Of a stretch of 64,000 nucleotides of DNA, positions 11,185 through 23,045 are shown piece by piece (the stretch's first letter is position 1; every line of letters begins with the position of its first letter). The translations under genes and the position numbers were made by a program. Below the pieces are notes generated by a model. The model made no database searches. It was not told the origin of the DNA and saw only the letters and a program-made list of their open reading frames with translations. This DNA is from Actinomucor elegans. Its lineage: Eukaryota > Mucoromycota > Mucoromycetes > Mucorales > Mucoraceae. Location: assembly GCA_026027325.1 (NCBI GenBank), contig JAMSLZ010000014.1, positions 496,001-560,000 on the forward strand, read 5' to 3'.

Positions 11185-11612
11185 ATCAGGTTCCCCATTA
11201 CATTCCAAATTGATGTCACATCGGGTGATTAGTTCATGTTCAGATTGTAATACTGTATGCATTCGAGCTATTATGTAGCTGAAAAATAGATATACTACAT
11301 GTTAATAAATGATAGTAAATCATACATTTCATTTTGCCTCTACTATTTGTCTGATGATGTAATCTAAACAATCGAACTCGATCAAATTTTGCAACAGTTA
11401 AATGCTTCATGCTCTAAATGAATTGTTACAGTTATTCTAATCTTTATTTAGCCGGAGCCTGATCAGTATATTTTATTTATCAATAATATAAATTACGTAT
11501 ACCTGATATCGCTAATTTAGATCCACAGATCTGTATACTCTTTCAACAGATGTCATTCAAATATTGCATCTGATTAGTATTTCATGTTCAGAATGAACTG
11601 CTATTGTTTCTA
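11185..11612 (-). repeat. Array of three diverged copies of the intergenic motif
   Basis: Copies near 11185-11262, 11361-11430 and 11523-11612, all in minus orientation, with spacing about 156-162 bp. The best copy (11523-11612, read on the minus strand) gives ATAGCAGTTCATTCTGAAC, then ATGAAATACTAATCAG, then ATGCAATATTTGAATG. The other two keep ACATGAACTAATCACCCG with GATGTGACATCAA, and AACAATTCATTTAGAGCATG with GATCGAGTTCG. Confidence 0.55.
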
Positions 11613-12001
11613 AGATATCATAAATAGTTAGAAAAGGAACTTAACGTAAACCTTGAGCAAGTATTATTCCTCATTTATCATTAAGTACGAATAAAGTGCT
11701 TCGATTATATGAAAGAATGCTCATAGAGCGATATCATAAATATCTTACATTATTCACACGCAAAATTATATATTATTTGGTGGCGTTTAACTAAATAAAA
11801 GGGCATTCGCTACTCAAAGGTATTCTCAAATTAAAATTTTAAACATATCTCTGACAAGCAATCATCTAAAACTTATATAACAGTATTGTAGATATTGAAC
11901 ATTGAGAACATTTTAATCCTGTTCAATTTCTACTACTGTGTCAGTCTCGGCTTTCAGTTTATGAGATGATTGGGTCAAGGCTGATGTTCATCCACCAACC
12001 G

Positions 12002-12026
12002 TGACTCGTTGTGGGTTCTTGACTCA
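12002..12026 (+). promoter_or_regulatory. Two Gcn4/Cpc1-type elements upstream of ARO1
   Basis: TGACTCG at 12002-12008 and a perfect TGACTCA at 12020-12026, about 120-144 bp before the ARO1 start codon. TGACTCA is the site of the bZIP factor Gcn4 (CPC1/CpcA in filamentous fungi), which induces amino-acid biosynthesis genes, including AROM genes, on starvation. The sequence is seen; use of the sites is inferred. Confidence 0.55.
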
Positions 12027-12145
12027 TATTTGCAAATCCATTTTTTCAGAACCCGCGTGCGTTTTGGCAGCTGTTTTCTGTCATCTCCTCTATTTCTCTT
12101 TCTCTTCTTCTTTAGTTCAAGTTTTTTTTAAAAAAAAAATACAAT

Positions 12146-15100
12146 ATGGCCTCGTCAAGGACGAACCCCGATGTAGCCAAAGTATCTATCCTTGGCACAG
12201 AATCCATTATCGTCGGCTTCCACTTGACAGAATATATTGCACGCGATGTTTTGACAAATATCCCTGCTTCCAACTATGTTCTTATAACGGATACAAACTT
12301 GGCTCCTATATATCTCGAAAAATACGTCAGTACTCTTAAATCCGTCAGCCAGGAACTGTCTTCTGCTAAGGGTGAAAAGGAACCTCGTATTTTTACCCGC
12401 GTTCTCCCACCTGGAGAAATGACCAAGTCTCGTAAAGTGAAGGCGGATATTGAGGATTGGCTTCTTTCCAACTCTGTTACCAGAGATACATGTTTCTTGG
12501 CAATGGGTGGCGGTGTTATGGGTGATTTGATCGGCTTTGTAGCAGCTACTTTTATGCGTGGCGCTGCTGTGGTTCAGATTCCTACTACTTTGCTTGCTAT
12601 GGTAGATTCGTCCATTGGTGGTAAAACTGCTATTGATGTACCTGCTGGTAAGAATTTGATCGGTGCTTTCTGGCAGCCCAAGCGTATCTTTATTGATGTC
12701 GACTTTTTGCGTACATTGCCTGAACGCGAGTTTGCCAATGGTATGGCAGAGCTTATTAAGGTAAAAAAAAAGAAGACACGTCCGATTTTAAATAGAATAT
12801 ACTGATCTTTTTCTGTATTTAGACTGCTGCTATTTCAGATGAAAACGATTTCTGTAAGCTTGAAAATGGTGTTGATGCTATCCGTAATGCTGTGTTGAGT
12901 AATGATTCCAAAGTACCTAACCAAGGTAAGGATTACATATGGGATGATTACGTGAGATTATTGACCCAATTATTTTATTAGGTGCTACATTGGATACACG
13001 TACAGAGGCCCAATCTATGCTTATGGACGTGATCTTAGCTTCTGTTAAATTCAAGGCCTACGTTGTAACAAGTGATGAAAGAGAAGGCGGCCTTCGTGGT
13101 CTCTTAAACTTTGGACATTCTATTGGCCATGGTATTGAAGCTATTGTTTCGCCATTGATGCTTCATGGTGAATGTGTTTCTATTGGCTGTATTAAGGAAG
13201 CTGAATTAGCGCGTAATTTGGGTCATCTCAATCAAGTTGCTGTTGGCCGTTTAGCCCGTTGTTTCGCCTCCTACGGATTACCCATCAGTATGGATGAAAA
13301 GAAAGTTAAAGATAGAATTGGAAACCTTCACTGCCATGTGGATGATATTATGGAAATTATGAAGGTCGACAAGAAGAACCAAGGTGATAAAAAGCGTATT
13401 GTGATGCTCTCTGCCATTGGCAAGACTTTGGAACCTCGCGCTTCCATTATCGCCGATGCTGATATCCACAAGGTTCTGAGTCCTCAGCAATTGGTTTTAC
13501 CCGTGACTGAGTCTGCTAATGGCCCCAAAAAGGAAGTTTCTTTAACTACACCTGGCTCCAAGTCTATTTCTAACCGTGCTCTTTTGATTGCGGCTTTGGG
13601 TAAGGGTACCGTTCGCGTCAAAAATTTGCTTCACTCTGATGATACTCAGTTCATGTTGGCTGCCTTAAAAAGTTTGAATGCCGCTGATTTTGAATGGGAG
13701 GATAATGGCGAAACACTTGTAGTTCATGGTGGAGGAGGTAGACTTTCTGTACCTGATAAAGAAATCTATGTTGGTAATGCCGGTACTGCTTCTCGTTTCT
13801 TGACTTCGGTCTTGACATTGATCCCTACTTCTGAAGGTGCCAAAAACACTGCTGCCATCTTAACAGGTAATGCTCGTATGAAACAGAGACCCATTGCACC
13901 TCTTTTGGAAGCCTTAAAGGCTGATGGTGCTGAAATCAAATCTCTTGAGAAGGAAGGTTTCTTGCCTATTGCTGTCACACCTAATGGAGGCCTCAAGGGT
14001 GGACGTATTGAATTATCTGCATCCATCTCTTCTCAATACGTCTCTTCCATCTTGTTATGCGCTCCTTACGCTACTGAACAAGTTGAGCTTGTTTTGACTG
14101 GCGGTCAAGTCATTTCCCAGCCCTATATCGATATGACCATTGCCATGATGGAATCTTTTGGTGCAATTGTTGAACGTCTTCCTGAGAACACTTATAGAAT
14201 CAAGCAGACCACTTATACCAATCCCGAGCACTATCTCGTTGAATCAGATGCTAGTTCTGCCACCTATCCTTTAGCTATTGCTGCCATCACCGGTACTACC
14301 TGTACCGTCACTAGTATTGGCTCTAATTCTCTACAAGGCGATGCTACTTTTGCTATCAATGTACTTCGACCTATGGGTTGTACTGTTGTTCAAACTGAAA
14401 CTTCTACTACTGTCACTGGCCCACCTATCGGCCAACTTCGTCCTCTTCCCGCCATTGACATGGAAACTATGACAGATGCTTTCTTGACTGCCACTGTATT
14501 AGCAGCTGTTACTTCTCCTGCCGACCCTAAGGGCGAAAATATCACTCGTATATCTGGTATTGCTAACCAACGTGTCAAGGAATGTAATCGTATTGCTGCC
14601 ATGGTCCATGAGCTCACCAAATTTGGCGTAGAAGCTTCTGAATTACCTGATGGTATCCAAATCCATGGTAAACCTATCAAGGACTTGAAGGCACCCAAGG
14701 AAGGTGTCCACACCTACGATGATCATCGTATCGCCATGAGTTTCTCTGTCTTTTCTACCATTGTTCCTCATGGTACCATTATTACTGACAAAAAATGTGT
14801 TGAAAAGACCTGGCCTACTTGGTGGGATGACCTCGAAGGCAAACTTGGCGTTCGCTTGAACGGTGTTGATCTCGGCAACAAGTTGAGTCAAACTGAAAAG
14901 TCTTTAGGTCGTACTACTACCAAGACCAACAAAAAGTTAGATGATGGCAAATCCATGGTTATCATTGGTATGCGTGGTGTTGGAAAGACTACTCTTGGCC
15001 AATATGCTGCTGAAGTACTTGGGTTCAAATTCATTGATGTCGATCAATACTTTGAAAAGACTTTGAATACCACTATTGTTGAATTCATTAATACTTGGGG

Positions 15101-17096
15101 CTGGGATCAATTCCGTATCAAAGAAACCGAAGCTTTGAAACAATTATTGGGTAAAGACTCTCAATATGGTCGTGGCTATGTTATTTCTTGTGGTGGCGGT
15201 ATTATCGAAACTGCCGAATCTCGTGATGTTTTGAAAGAACATACAAAGACTGGCGGTAAGGTGCTTCATTTGGTTCGTGATTTAGATCAAGTAGTTCGTT
15301 ATTTGAACCGTGACAAGACACGTCCTATGTATGGTGAAGATATGATGAATGTCTGGCGTCGTCGTCGTTCTTGGTACAAGGAAGTTTGTAACTTTGAGTT
15401 CGTTGCTTATGCCAATAGTCTTGTGGATGATGGTTATGTGTCACCTACTGAATGGTTAGCTATTAAGAGAGATTTGCAAAGATTCCTCTTGTTCATCACT
15501 GGACGCGATACAAACCAGGTAGATACTACTGCTGGTCGCGTTGGTGTACCTACTACCTTTGTTTCTTTGACGTCCAAAGACCTTAGCCTGTCACTTGATA
15601 CACTCAAGGAAATGTGTGAAGGCGCCGATGCTGTCGAATTGCGCGTTGATCTTTTACAGAAACCCGATAACAAGGAAGAAATGACTCTCATCGAGTACAT
15701 TGGTGAGCAACTCTCAATTTTGCGTCGTACTGTTTCTATTCCAGTGATTTACACTGTGCGATCTCAGGGCCAAGCTGGTGCTTTCCCTGACAGTGATGAA
15801 GAGGGTATGTTTGAATTACTTACTTGGGGTCAACGTTGGGGCTGTGAATACGTCGATGTTGAAATATGTTGGAATCCTGCTTCTATCGAAAAACTTGTAG
15901 CCAGCAAAGGTGAGAGTTTGATTATTGCCTCTTGGCACGATGTACAAAACATCACACCTTGGGATGGCAAGGCTATTCAATTAAAATACGAAACGGCCGA
16001 TCGCTATGGTGATATTATCAAGCTTGTTGGAAATGCCCAGAGTTTCCAAGATAATATGGCTCTTGAGACTTTCCGCGCTACCAAGACCGGCGGTAAAGAT
16101 CTTATTGCCATTAATATGGGTGCTGCTGGCCAGTTGTCTCGTGTAATCAATGACTGTTTAACACCTATCACTCATCCTGCTTTGCCTCACAAGGCTGCTC
16201 CTGGTCAGCTTTCTTTGGCTGAAATCAATAAGGCTCGTCACCTTATCGGTCTTTTGCCTGCTCAAACCTTCTGGTTGATCGGTACGCCTATTCAACACTC
16301 CATGTCACCTACGCTTCATAATACTGGTTTCCAAGTTTTGGGTCTTCCTCATCGTTATGGACTCTTAGAATGTCATATGGTTGAGTATGCCGAGGATGCT
16401 ATTCTCAAAGATCCCAACTTTGGCGGTGCATCTGTGACAATCCCTCACAAAGTAGCTATCATGAAATACCTTGATGAAGTGACTGAGAATGCTAAAGTGA
16501 TTGGCGCTGTCAATACCATCTATGTTCGCGATACCATTGCCCAAGACGGTGAAAAGAAGCGCGAATTTATTGGTGAAAATACTGATTATATCGGCATGAA
16601 GCGTCGTATTCAGTCACTGATGTTGGATATCAGTAATCCTCCCGAGGAGGGCCTTGTTATTGGCGGTGGTGGTACTGCTCGTGCAGCCCTATATACCTTG
16701 CAAAAGATCGGTGTAAAAAAGATTTACTTGTGGAATAGAACTATTTCCAAAGCTCATGATCTCCAAAAGGCCTTTGAAGGCATAATTGATGTTCAAGCCA
16801 TTGATTCTTTGGATGCCAAGATTGAACCTGGTATTATTATTTCAACCGTTCCTGCAGACTCTGGTATTGAGTTGCCCGAACATCTTTATGGTGGTATTAA
16901 GGGTATTATCTGTGATATGGCTTATAAGCCTCGTCGTACCAAGCTGCTTTTGCAAGCTGAACGCAAAGGATGGTCTTGCGTCGAAGGTATTGAAGTATTG
17001 ATCTCTCAAGGCATTGCTCAATTCGAGATTTGGACTGGTAAACGTGCTCCAGTCGATAAGATCGAAGAAGAAGTACTCAAGAAGTATGAATTGTAA
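12146..17096 (+). CDS. ARO1: Pentafunctional AROM polypeptide (shikimate pathway steps 2-6)
   Basis: One cytosolic polypeptide that turns DAHP into EPSP for aromatic amino acids. Three exons: 12146-12760, 12823-12925 and 12982-17096, giving 1610 aa, close to the family's roughly 1590. Domains in order: 3-dehydroquinate synthase (about 1-390; [38 protein letters not shown]), EPSP synthase (about 405-850; [33 protein letters not shown]), shikimate kinase (about 895-1070; Walker [10 protein letters not shown]), type I dehydroquinase (about 1080-1300; Lys of DIIKLVG for the Schiff base, His of ASWHD) and shikimate dehydrogenase (about 1320-1610; [12 protein letters not shown]-binding [11 protein letters not shown]). 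All five active sites look intact. Codon use is richer in GC and more biased than its neighbours, as for a highly expressed gene. Two Gcn4-type sites precede it. Confidence 0.98.
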
Positions 17097-17255
17097 TAGA
17101 TAGTGGTAGTACTAGATAAATACAATAACCGCAACCAATCATCTTTGCACCAAAAAGCATACATGGCAATAAAACTGTTATTTTTAATTTTTCGTCACCC
17201 TATTTGCTCTCTATCTTCGATAGTTGTACTTTTTTGATATATTGATTGTATTAAA

Positions 17256-19244
17256 ATGAAAGTGCTTAGTCAGCTATTAGGAAGATATTCCAACCATAAT
17301 AAGCCTTTGATCTTGTTTCGGCTGCCTGATACAGAGACTCTATTATATCGACTTTCAGACATAGAACCTTTGTTTAACTTGCCGCCTTTCTCGTTCAAGA
17401 GAAACACGTATAAAAATTGCTACCGAGATCATGAAGAAACTTATCTAGATACGAGGGTTTTGTCTGATTTGGCTCAACAATTTAATCGACACTTGTTGGC
17501 TGAGCTTTGCAAGCTTCAGCCTAATGATTATAACATGGGCCTTGCTGATGCCATACTTCAGACATTTCCTCAATTCAAAAGAGCACCAAAAGAAGAGCAT
17601 ATTTGGGAATCAGTGCAGTTACCATTAGAAAACCTCGAGGATGTTATTCGACGTGAAGAAGGCGATAAAGCTGTAAAGACCGAGCCAACTTCTCCATCCC
17701 TGATAAGCCAGGTTATCCCAGAAAGCAAAAATGCTATGGCTTTGGATAAGGTCTTGTTGAATTCAAATGAACTAACAAGGCAAAAGTAAGGTCTAGGTTC
17801 GATCTACAGCACGCACATCTTGACCTATTATTCTATTATATAGCGTGAACGAGTTGGAAAGACCTGTCAATAAACGACAGAGAATTGGTGCAACCTGTTC
17901 TTCCTCACCCTCCTATCATGTAGACATGTCAATGGCTTCGGTATTAGATCGAGAAAAAAGACCTCATTCTTTATCGGCAGTAACGAGTGGAACAGCAAGT
18001 AATCAACCTATATTACGGCCTATTCGTAAGATACAGTCTCATACTTCTACTATAAACGAAGAAGTACAGTTTCCATCTGATAAAAAGAGACTTTCTATCA
18101 AGCACAAGAACGCCTTGAATCTGACCATCTTTGCTCCATCTTATCATGAACAGTTGGCAGGCGTACGATCAGCGCCTATTAACTCAAATTTCAATAATAT
18201 GAAGCCAATACCATCACAACAGCCTCTACAACAACAGCTCAGATCCCACTATGGTAAGTAGGCATATACGCTTATTATAAAAAAAAAGCTAATTGTTTGC
18301 ATATTGCAGCTAACCATCATACACACCATGGAAGCGCAGTTGGAACTACACCCCATCATATTGCACCTGCTTCAGCCACCATTGCTCGCCCACCTTTTGC
18401 TCATCAACCATCCCCAAGGCGACACGAATTTGCTATTCCACCCATTGTTCCTTCTCAACAGCAACCACCTCATTCTGCTCACCCTACTAGTCGAGAAAAC
18501 TTATCTTATCAGCACTATGTGGCTTCTCCTTCCTTGTATGGTGCCAACGGGCATCATGCTCATAATAATAACAGTAGTAACAAGCCTCATCCATATAAGC
18601 AAAAGAACCATGAAAATCAACTGGCTGTCACTGCAGCTGGTGTTCCCTTACCTCCCAAAACACCCACTACTAGCTCTTTTTCCGCTCTTCAACGTCAGCA
18701 ATACTTACAACCCTTTGAGCATTTGTTTGATACAATAGAAACAACGCGTACACTGAAAAGCACACTGGATGATCAAATCAGAAGATCTTCATCGTTGATG
18801 CAAACCTTGCAGACTTCAGCTACCACCATCGAGGGATTGGTTCGAAACCAAGTCAAAGAAGCACAGTGGGAGATGATGTCTCAGATGGAACAAACTGTAG
18901 ATGGCTTGATACGTCGTATTGAGGTAATTGAAGCTAGATTGGACCGTCGTAACACGCGTAGTGTGAGCACCAGTAGCCATCATACAGAGAAAAAGACGGT
19001 GAAACCCCACCAAACAAATACTTGCTTACCCTCGCCTTTACCCAGTGCTACGACAAGGGAGGAAAGGGCTGCTGCAGAGGATTTAGTTGCATTTTCTGAG
19101 AAAAGAAGAGACCGCCATGAAGAATTACAAACACCTCCAACCATTGTTCGTTCTCAAAATGACATTGGACCCCAAGAGTATCATAATATGTTAAATACTC
19201 TACGTGATAGACTTGATCGTTTAGAAAGGCAAATTGAGACTTGA
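17256..19244 (+). CDS. Hypothetical protein, low-complexity, probably nuclear
   Basis: I do not recognise this family. Three exons: 17256-17785, 17844-18253 and 18310-19244, giving 624 aa with clean splice sites and frame. Residues 1-150 look folded (ILFRLPDTETLLYRLSDIEP, then FNLPPFSFKRNTYKNCYRD) and may be the conserved domain. A sumoylation-type motif VKTEP follows near residue 161. Residues about 180-450 are disordered and rich in Ser, Pro, His, Gln and Asn. Residues about 460-540 are predicted helical, with heptad-like RRIEVIEARLDRR. The last 25 residues form another short coil (MLNTLRDRLDRLERQIET). The mix of a short ordered head, a disordered middle and coiled coils suggests a scaffold or transcription-linked protein; this is inference only. 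Confidence 0.85.
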
Positions 19245-19572
19245 GTAATTATAATAATAAAAAAAAAAGCTTGTTTCATAAACCATGTATATCAATTACG
19301 TGCATTATTCGGTGAATTAAGCTGCATTAATCTACCCGAGACAGCGAGTGCGCCTAGAGTTTTGTCGGGTGATTACTTGAGCAAAGAAAAAATCGCAAGG
19401 GCATTATTATGCGCTGGTTCACCTTTAGAGATTGTTCCATGTTTCAAATAGCCTCTAACGAAACACGGAAAATTTACCCACCGAGATCCCTTGTCATAAT
19501 GAAAAAAGATATAAAAAGAAGCGATTCTTACCTAGAGTACCAAATTCATTGAATAACAACAAACTACTCAAT
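19245..19572. promoter_or_regulatory. Upstream region of the 96-aa gene, with a TATA-like box
   Basis: The spacer contains TATAAAAA at 19510-19517, about 63 bp before the ATG of the small gene at 19573. This is one of the better TATA candidates in the window and suggests inducible expression. No other feature is seen. Confidence 0.35.
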
Positions 19573-19919
19573 ATGCCTGCTCAAAAAAACCTCGGTAACT
19601 ATGGAATATTTAGTTAGCATCATACACTCCGCTAATATCTGTTGATATAGATAAAATCCGTGAAGAAATTCAAAAGGTTAGACGTGAAAGCGAGAATTTG
19701 GCTCACAAGCAATACACTCCTGACGATATCCGTCATCTGCAATTGAAGCTCCAAAAAATTGATGCCTGCTATAAGGAAGGTATTATTGATGACCGTGACC
19801 AGAAGAACTTGAATGATGATCCCTATGAACATCCTGGCCAAGCCGAAATCGCTGATGATTTAACTAGCGTCCATCGAAAACTATCTAGTATGCTGATGCA
19901 AGTCAGTGACAAAGAATAA
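19573..19919 (+). CDS. Hypothetical small helical protein, 96 aa
   Basis: Two exons: 19573-19594 and 19651-19919, with a 56-nt GT-AG intron that places only seven codons in exon 1. The product is charged and mostly helical: KIREEIQKVRRESENLAHK, then DDIRHLQLKLQKIDACYKEG, ending ADDLTSVHRKLSSMLMQV. It has one cysteine, no signal peptide and no membrane segment. The middle (LNDDPYEHPGQAE) is a likely loop. I do not recognise a family; a small coiled-coil adaptor is one guess. It ends 67 bp before the stop of SerRS, which is on the other strand, so the two 3' ends are closely packed. Confidence 0.75.
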
Positions 19920-19985
19920 TGTCTATAAATAATAAAATGATACTTTAAACACTTCTTTATTACTTTATACAAACAATAATCACAC

Positions 19986-21512
19986 TTATTTCTTGGGAGC
20001 AGGTCTAGGCTTAGTGTAAGGAATAAAAGTCTTACCATCCATGTAAGGAACCAATGGAGGAGGAATCTCCAAACCATCCTCACGCTGCCAGTTCTCCAAT
20101 AAACCACAGAGAGCTCTTTCAGTAGCACAGAGGGTGGAGTTGAGACAGTGGACGTACTTCTTCTCGCGGTCAGACATCTTCTTAACACCACAACGGATTT
20201 CCAAGTTACGAGATTGATAGTCTGTACAGTTGGAACAAGAAACAAGCTCCTTGTATTCACCTTGGAAAGGGAACCAGGCTTCCAAATCATACTTTTTGGC
20301 AGCAGCATTGTTCAAAGCACCAGAAACGATAGCAACGACACGGTAAGAAAGACCAAGGCTCTTGAAAAACTCTTCAGAATGTTCAATCATTTCATTGAAC
20401 ATCTCCCAAGATTGCTCGGGAGCAGTCAAGACAAACTGCTCAATCTTTTCAAATTGATGGACACGGAAGATACCCCAGGTATCCTTACCATGAGCACCAG
20501 CTTCCTTACGGAAACAAGTAGAGTAACCAGCATACTTGATAGGCAATTGTTCAGAAGGCTTCTCGAACCATTCACCAGAGTGGAAGGCAGAGATAGGTTG
20601 CTCAGAAGTAGCAATGAGATATTTGTCCTCACCATCACCAGAGACCTACTTTACTTTATAAGTAAATCGTTCAAATCCTTAATCATTTTAGTATACCTTG
20701 TAGAGTTCCTCATCGAATTGAGACAATTGGGCAGTCTTGGCCATCATTTCCTTGTTCATAAAGAAGGGTGTTTGAAGCTTCTTGTAGCCATATCTAGCGA
20801 GAAAGTTAAGACCATAAGTGATCAAAGCCAAGTTGAGATCAACACCAACACCAGTCAAAAAGTAACCACGGTGACCAGCAATCTTGGCTCCACGGTCTTG
20901 GTCATAACCATCCAAACGAGAAAGGACTTCATGATGAGACATGATATCAGTTCTCTTGACAGGCTCAACACCATTGTGGAAGTAAGTGCGGATCACTTCG
21001 TTATTATCCTATACAAAAAAAAAAAAAAAAAAAAAACGCGTTCATTTTCCGTGATTTGATATAACAGCAAAAAAAAAAGTTACCTCATCCATGGAGGTAG
21101 GAACAGAAGAGTGAACAATATTACCAAGTGTGTTCAACTTGTTCTTCCAAGAAGCTTCCTTCTCTTTGGCTTTTACGACAAGGGCTTCCTTTTCCTGTTG
21201 GAGAGCGTTCTTTTGAGCGACTAATTCAGAAGGATCTTCCTTGGCCTTGAACTTCTTGCCAATTTCCTTTTGAATAGCATTAGCTTCCTTGTTCTTTTGG
21301 TCACTGGTGAATTGGACTGTAGGAATGACTCATCAGTTTATACATATTAAACATGGATCAATACGTGAAGGTACATTACAGGTAGTCCATTCCTTGTATT
21401 CAGCAATAATTTCATCGATAATTTCGACGGAACCACCACGTCTCTTTTGAGACTCTTTGACTAACTCGGGGTTACCACCACGTTCTTCCAAAAGCAAGTT
21501 AATGTCGAGCAT
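19986..21512 (-). CDS. SES1: Cytosolic seryl-tRNA synthetase
   Basis: Class II aminoacyl-tRNA synthetase that charges tRNA-Ser. Exons: 21380-21512, 21084-21316, 20697-21008 and 19986-20645. The N-terminal helical arm (residues 1-125; [13 protein letters not shown], then [20 protein letters not shown]) is the long antiparallel coil that binds the tRNA-Ser variable arm. The catalytic core carries motif 2 ([20 protein letters not shown] then VHQFEK) and motif 3 ([20 protein letters not shown]). The short basic C-terminal tail ([11 protein letters not shown]) is typical of eukaryotic cytosolic SerRS. Intron 2 has a run of 22 T just before its GTATAG acceptor. The gene starts 209 bp from the divergent gene at 21722. 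Its substrate tRNA-Ser(UGA) lies 9 kb away, probably by chance. Confidence 0.97.
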
Positions 21513-21721
21513 GTTTCAAGATTATGTTTTATACACGTCAAAATCAGAACAAAAAAAGGCAAGACGAAAAAATTTATTTAAAAAAACCGGGCTTAGAAAT
21601 CTTGAGCTGCGGCTTTTCCCTTCCTCCTCTGCATCAGCATAGTAACCATAGCAACCAGGTATTGACCATAGTAACTCGATTTCAAAGTCACAGCACCTAC
21701 CAAAATCTCGAATAGATACAA

Positions 21722-22193
21722 ATGTCATTGAACTTTTTTAAATCAAAACCTGAAAAAACAGATGCATCACTTTCATACAATGAAGTGCTTCAAAATCTGA
21801 AGCTAAATGAAACTACTACTACATCACCACTTAATATCGACCAATTTATTCAATCTGAAGGCATTCAATTCTCGCGTAATCAAGGTAACGTGGTCTATGA
21901 CTCAGTATGACCCATACTATTACTCATATTACCTGACTTTTTGTTTGTACGTAGATTTTTATAAAAATGACAACAGTGATAGCCTAGCAAAAGATTTTCC
22001 GAAAAAGATAGACGATAGTCAAAAATATACGGTTCAAGATACGCGGTTATTTGTTAACTCTTTGATTGAGCTTTCAAAAACTATGCCAGATCTCAAGGCG
22101 AAAACAATCGAAAATAATGATCAGTTGGCGTCGTCTATAGCTCAAAATAAACAGACAATAAATGCCATACAATCAACCCAGCAATCATTGTAA
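21722..22193 (+). CDS. Hypothetical small coiled-coil protein, 133 aa
   Basis: Two exons, 21722-21884 and 21955-22193, frame preserved. The N-terminus is polar and disordered (FFKSKPEKTDASLSYNE) and contains a Thr run. The C-terminal 60 residues are helical with heptad-like hydrophobics (TRLFVNSLIELSKTMPDLK, then NNDQLASSIAQNKQTINAIQ). The shape resembles small subunits of coiled-coil complexes such as BLOC-1 or kinetochore components, but I cannot name one. It has no signal peptide or membrane segment. It shares a 209-bp divergent promoter with the SerRS gene. Confidence 0.75.
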
Positions 22194-23045
22194 AATGGGG
22201 ATTGCATTTGATCACTATACCACGGCCTTTTAAGGGTTATTGAACATGCGAATGATTCTGATTGGATAGCATAGAGCACACCTCGATTATTATATCAATT
22301 TTTGTTTGACGTTCTTGGGTCTCCTTGTTCCGTTTTAATGTGGTTTATATATATTAGGAACATTTAAATACATGAAATATTTCAACAGACATTTTTGCTC
22401 AAAGTTACATTTTGTATTGAATGATGTAGGTACTGTATTATATTTTCTTCATTTTGTAGAGTTTTCTTGGATGAAAAGTGAAACTTGTATGTTTTTTGAA
22501 CTATGGATAGTAAAATTTAAATAAATATGTGGATATACTCTTCATTATGCTAAATCTATGTTATTAGTAGACCATGGCTCGGAAATACTTTATCATACTA
22601 TAAAGAAAAAAAAAAAGCAAAGTTCGAAAATTTGAGATATAAGGGTATACCCTTGGGGAGGGGGTTTTTCTAAAATTTGGCCATTTATCTCGATCGATTG
22701 CAGTTTAATATCGCATCTAATTGCCAGGATATACTTAGAATGAACATCTGCTTCTATTACTAAAGCTATTGTTAAACTAGAGTACTGTAGGTATATTACA
22801 TGTTAACGTTGCAATGTAAATTAGTACACCAAAAACAACTTGAATTTATAGATCTTTCTACCGATCCCAGACAAATGTAAAACCAAGTTAGTACTTCATG
22901 TATGCCCAGAAGGAATTGCTGCATTGAGTGAAATCTTATTTTAGAACTAAAGTAGTGAATGTTACTTTTCACATTGATTAATTTCCATACATATGTGTTC
23001 TGAATCAAGCAACTAAACATATATATATATATATATATATTTATT
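22194..23045. other. Gap between two 3' ends with a repeat array
   Basis: Convergent gap between the 133-aa gene and MIP1. It contains two repeat copies (22681-22925), a perfect 14-bp palindrome AAGGGTATACCCTT near 22641-22654 followed directly by GGGGAGGGGG, and a (TA)n run at about 23020-23040. Confidence 0.5.
22681..22925 (-). repeat. Pair of diverged copies of the intergenic motif
   Basis: Copies 22681-22760 and 22843-22925, minus orientation, about 162 bp apart. Read on the minus strand the first gives AGAAGCAGATGTTCATTC, then CAATTAGATGCGATATTAAA, then AATCGATCGAGAT. The second gives ATGCAGCAATTCCTTCTGG, then GAAGTACTAACTTGG, then GGATCGGTAGAAAGATC. Confidence 0.6.

Larger units (their letters stand above)
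11057..12145. other. ARO1 upstream region with a repeat array
   Basis: About 1.1 kb between the tRNA and ARO1. It contains a three-copy array of the intergenic motif (11185-11612, minus orientation) and, close to the gene, two Gcn4-type sites (12002-12026). The last 70 bp is a pyrimidine-rich leader ending in a run of A before the ATG. Confidence 0.5.

Noticed and set aside
14278..14472. Leu-rich frames inside ARO1
   Set aside because: Alternative-frame shadows of a continuous AROM coding sequence.
20148..21059. 303-codon plus-strand frame
   Set aside because: It is antisense to the SerRS exons and a shadow of their codon bias. It would also read through two SerRS introns.
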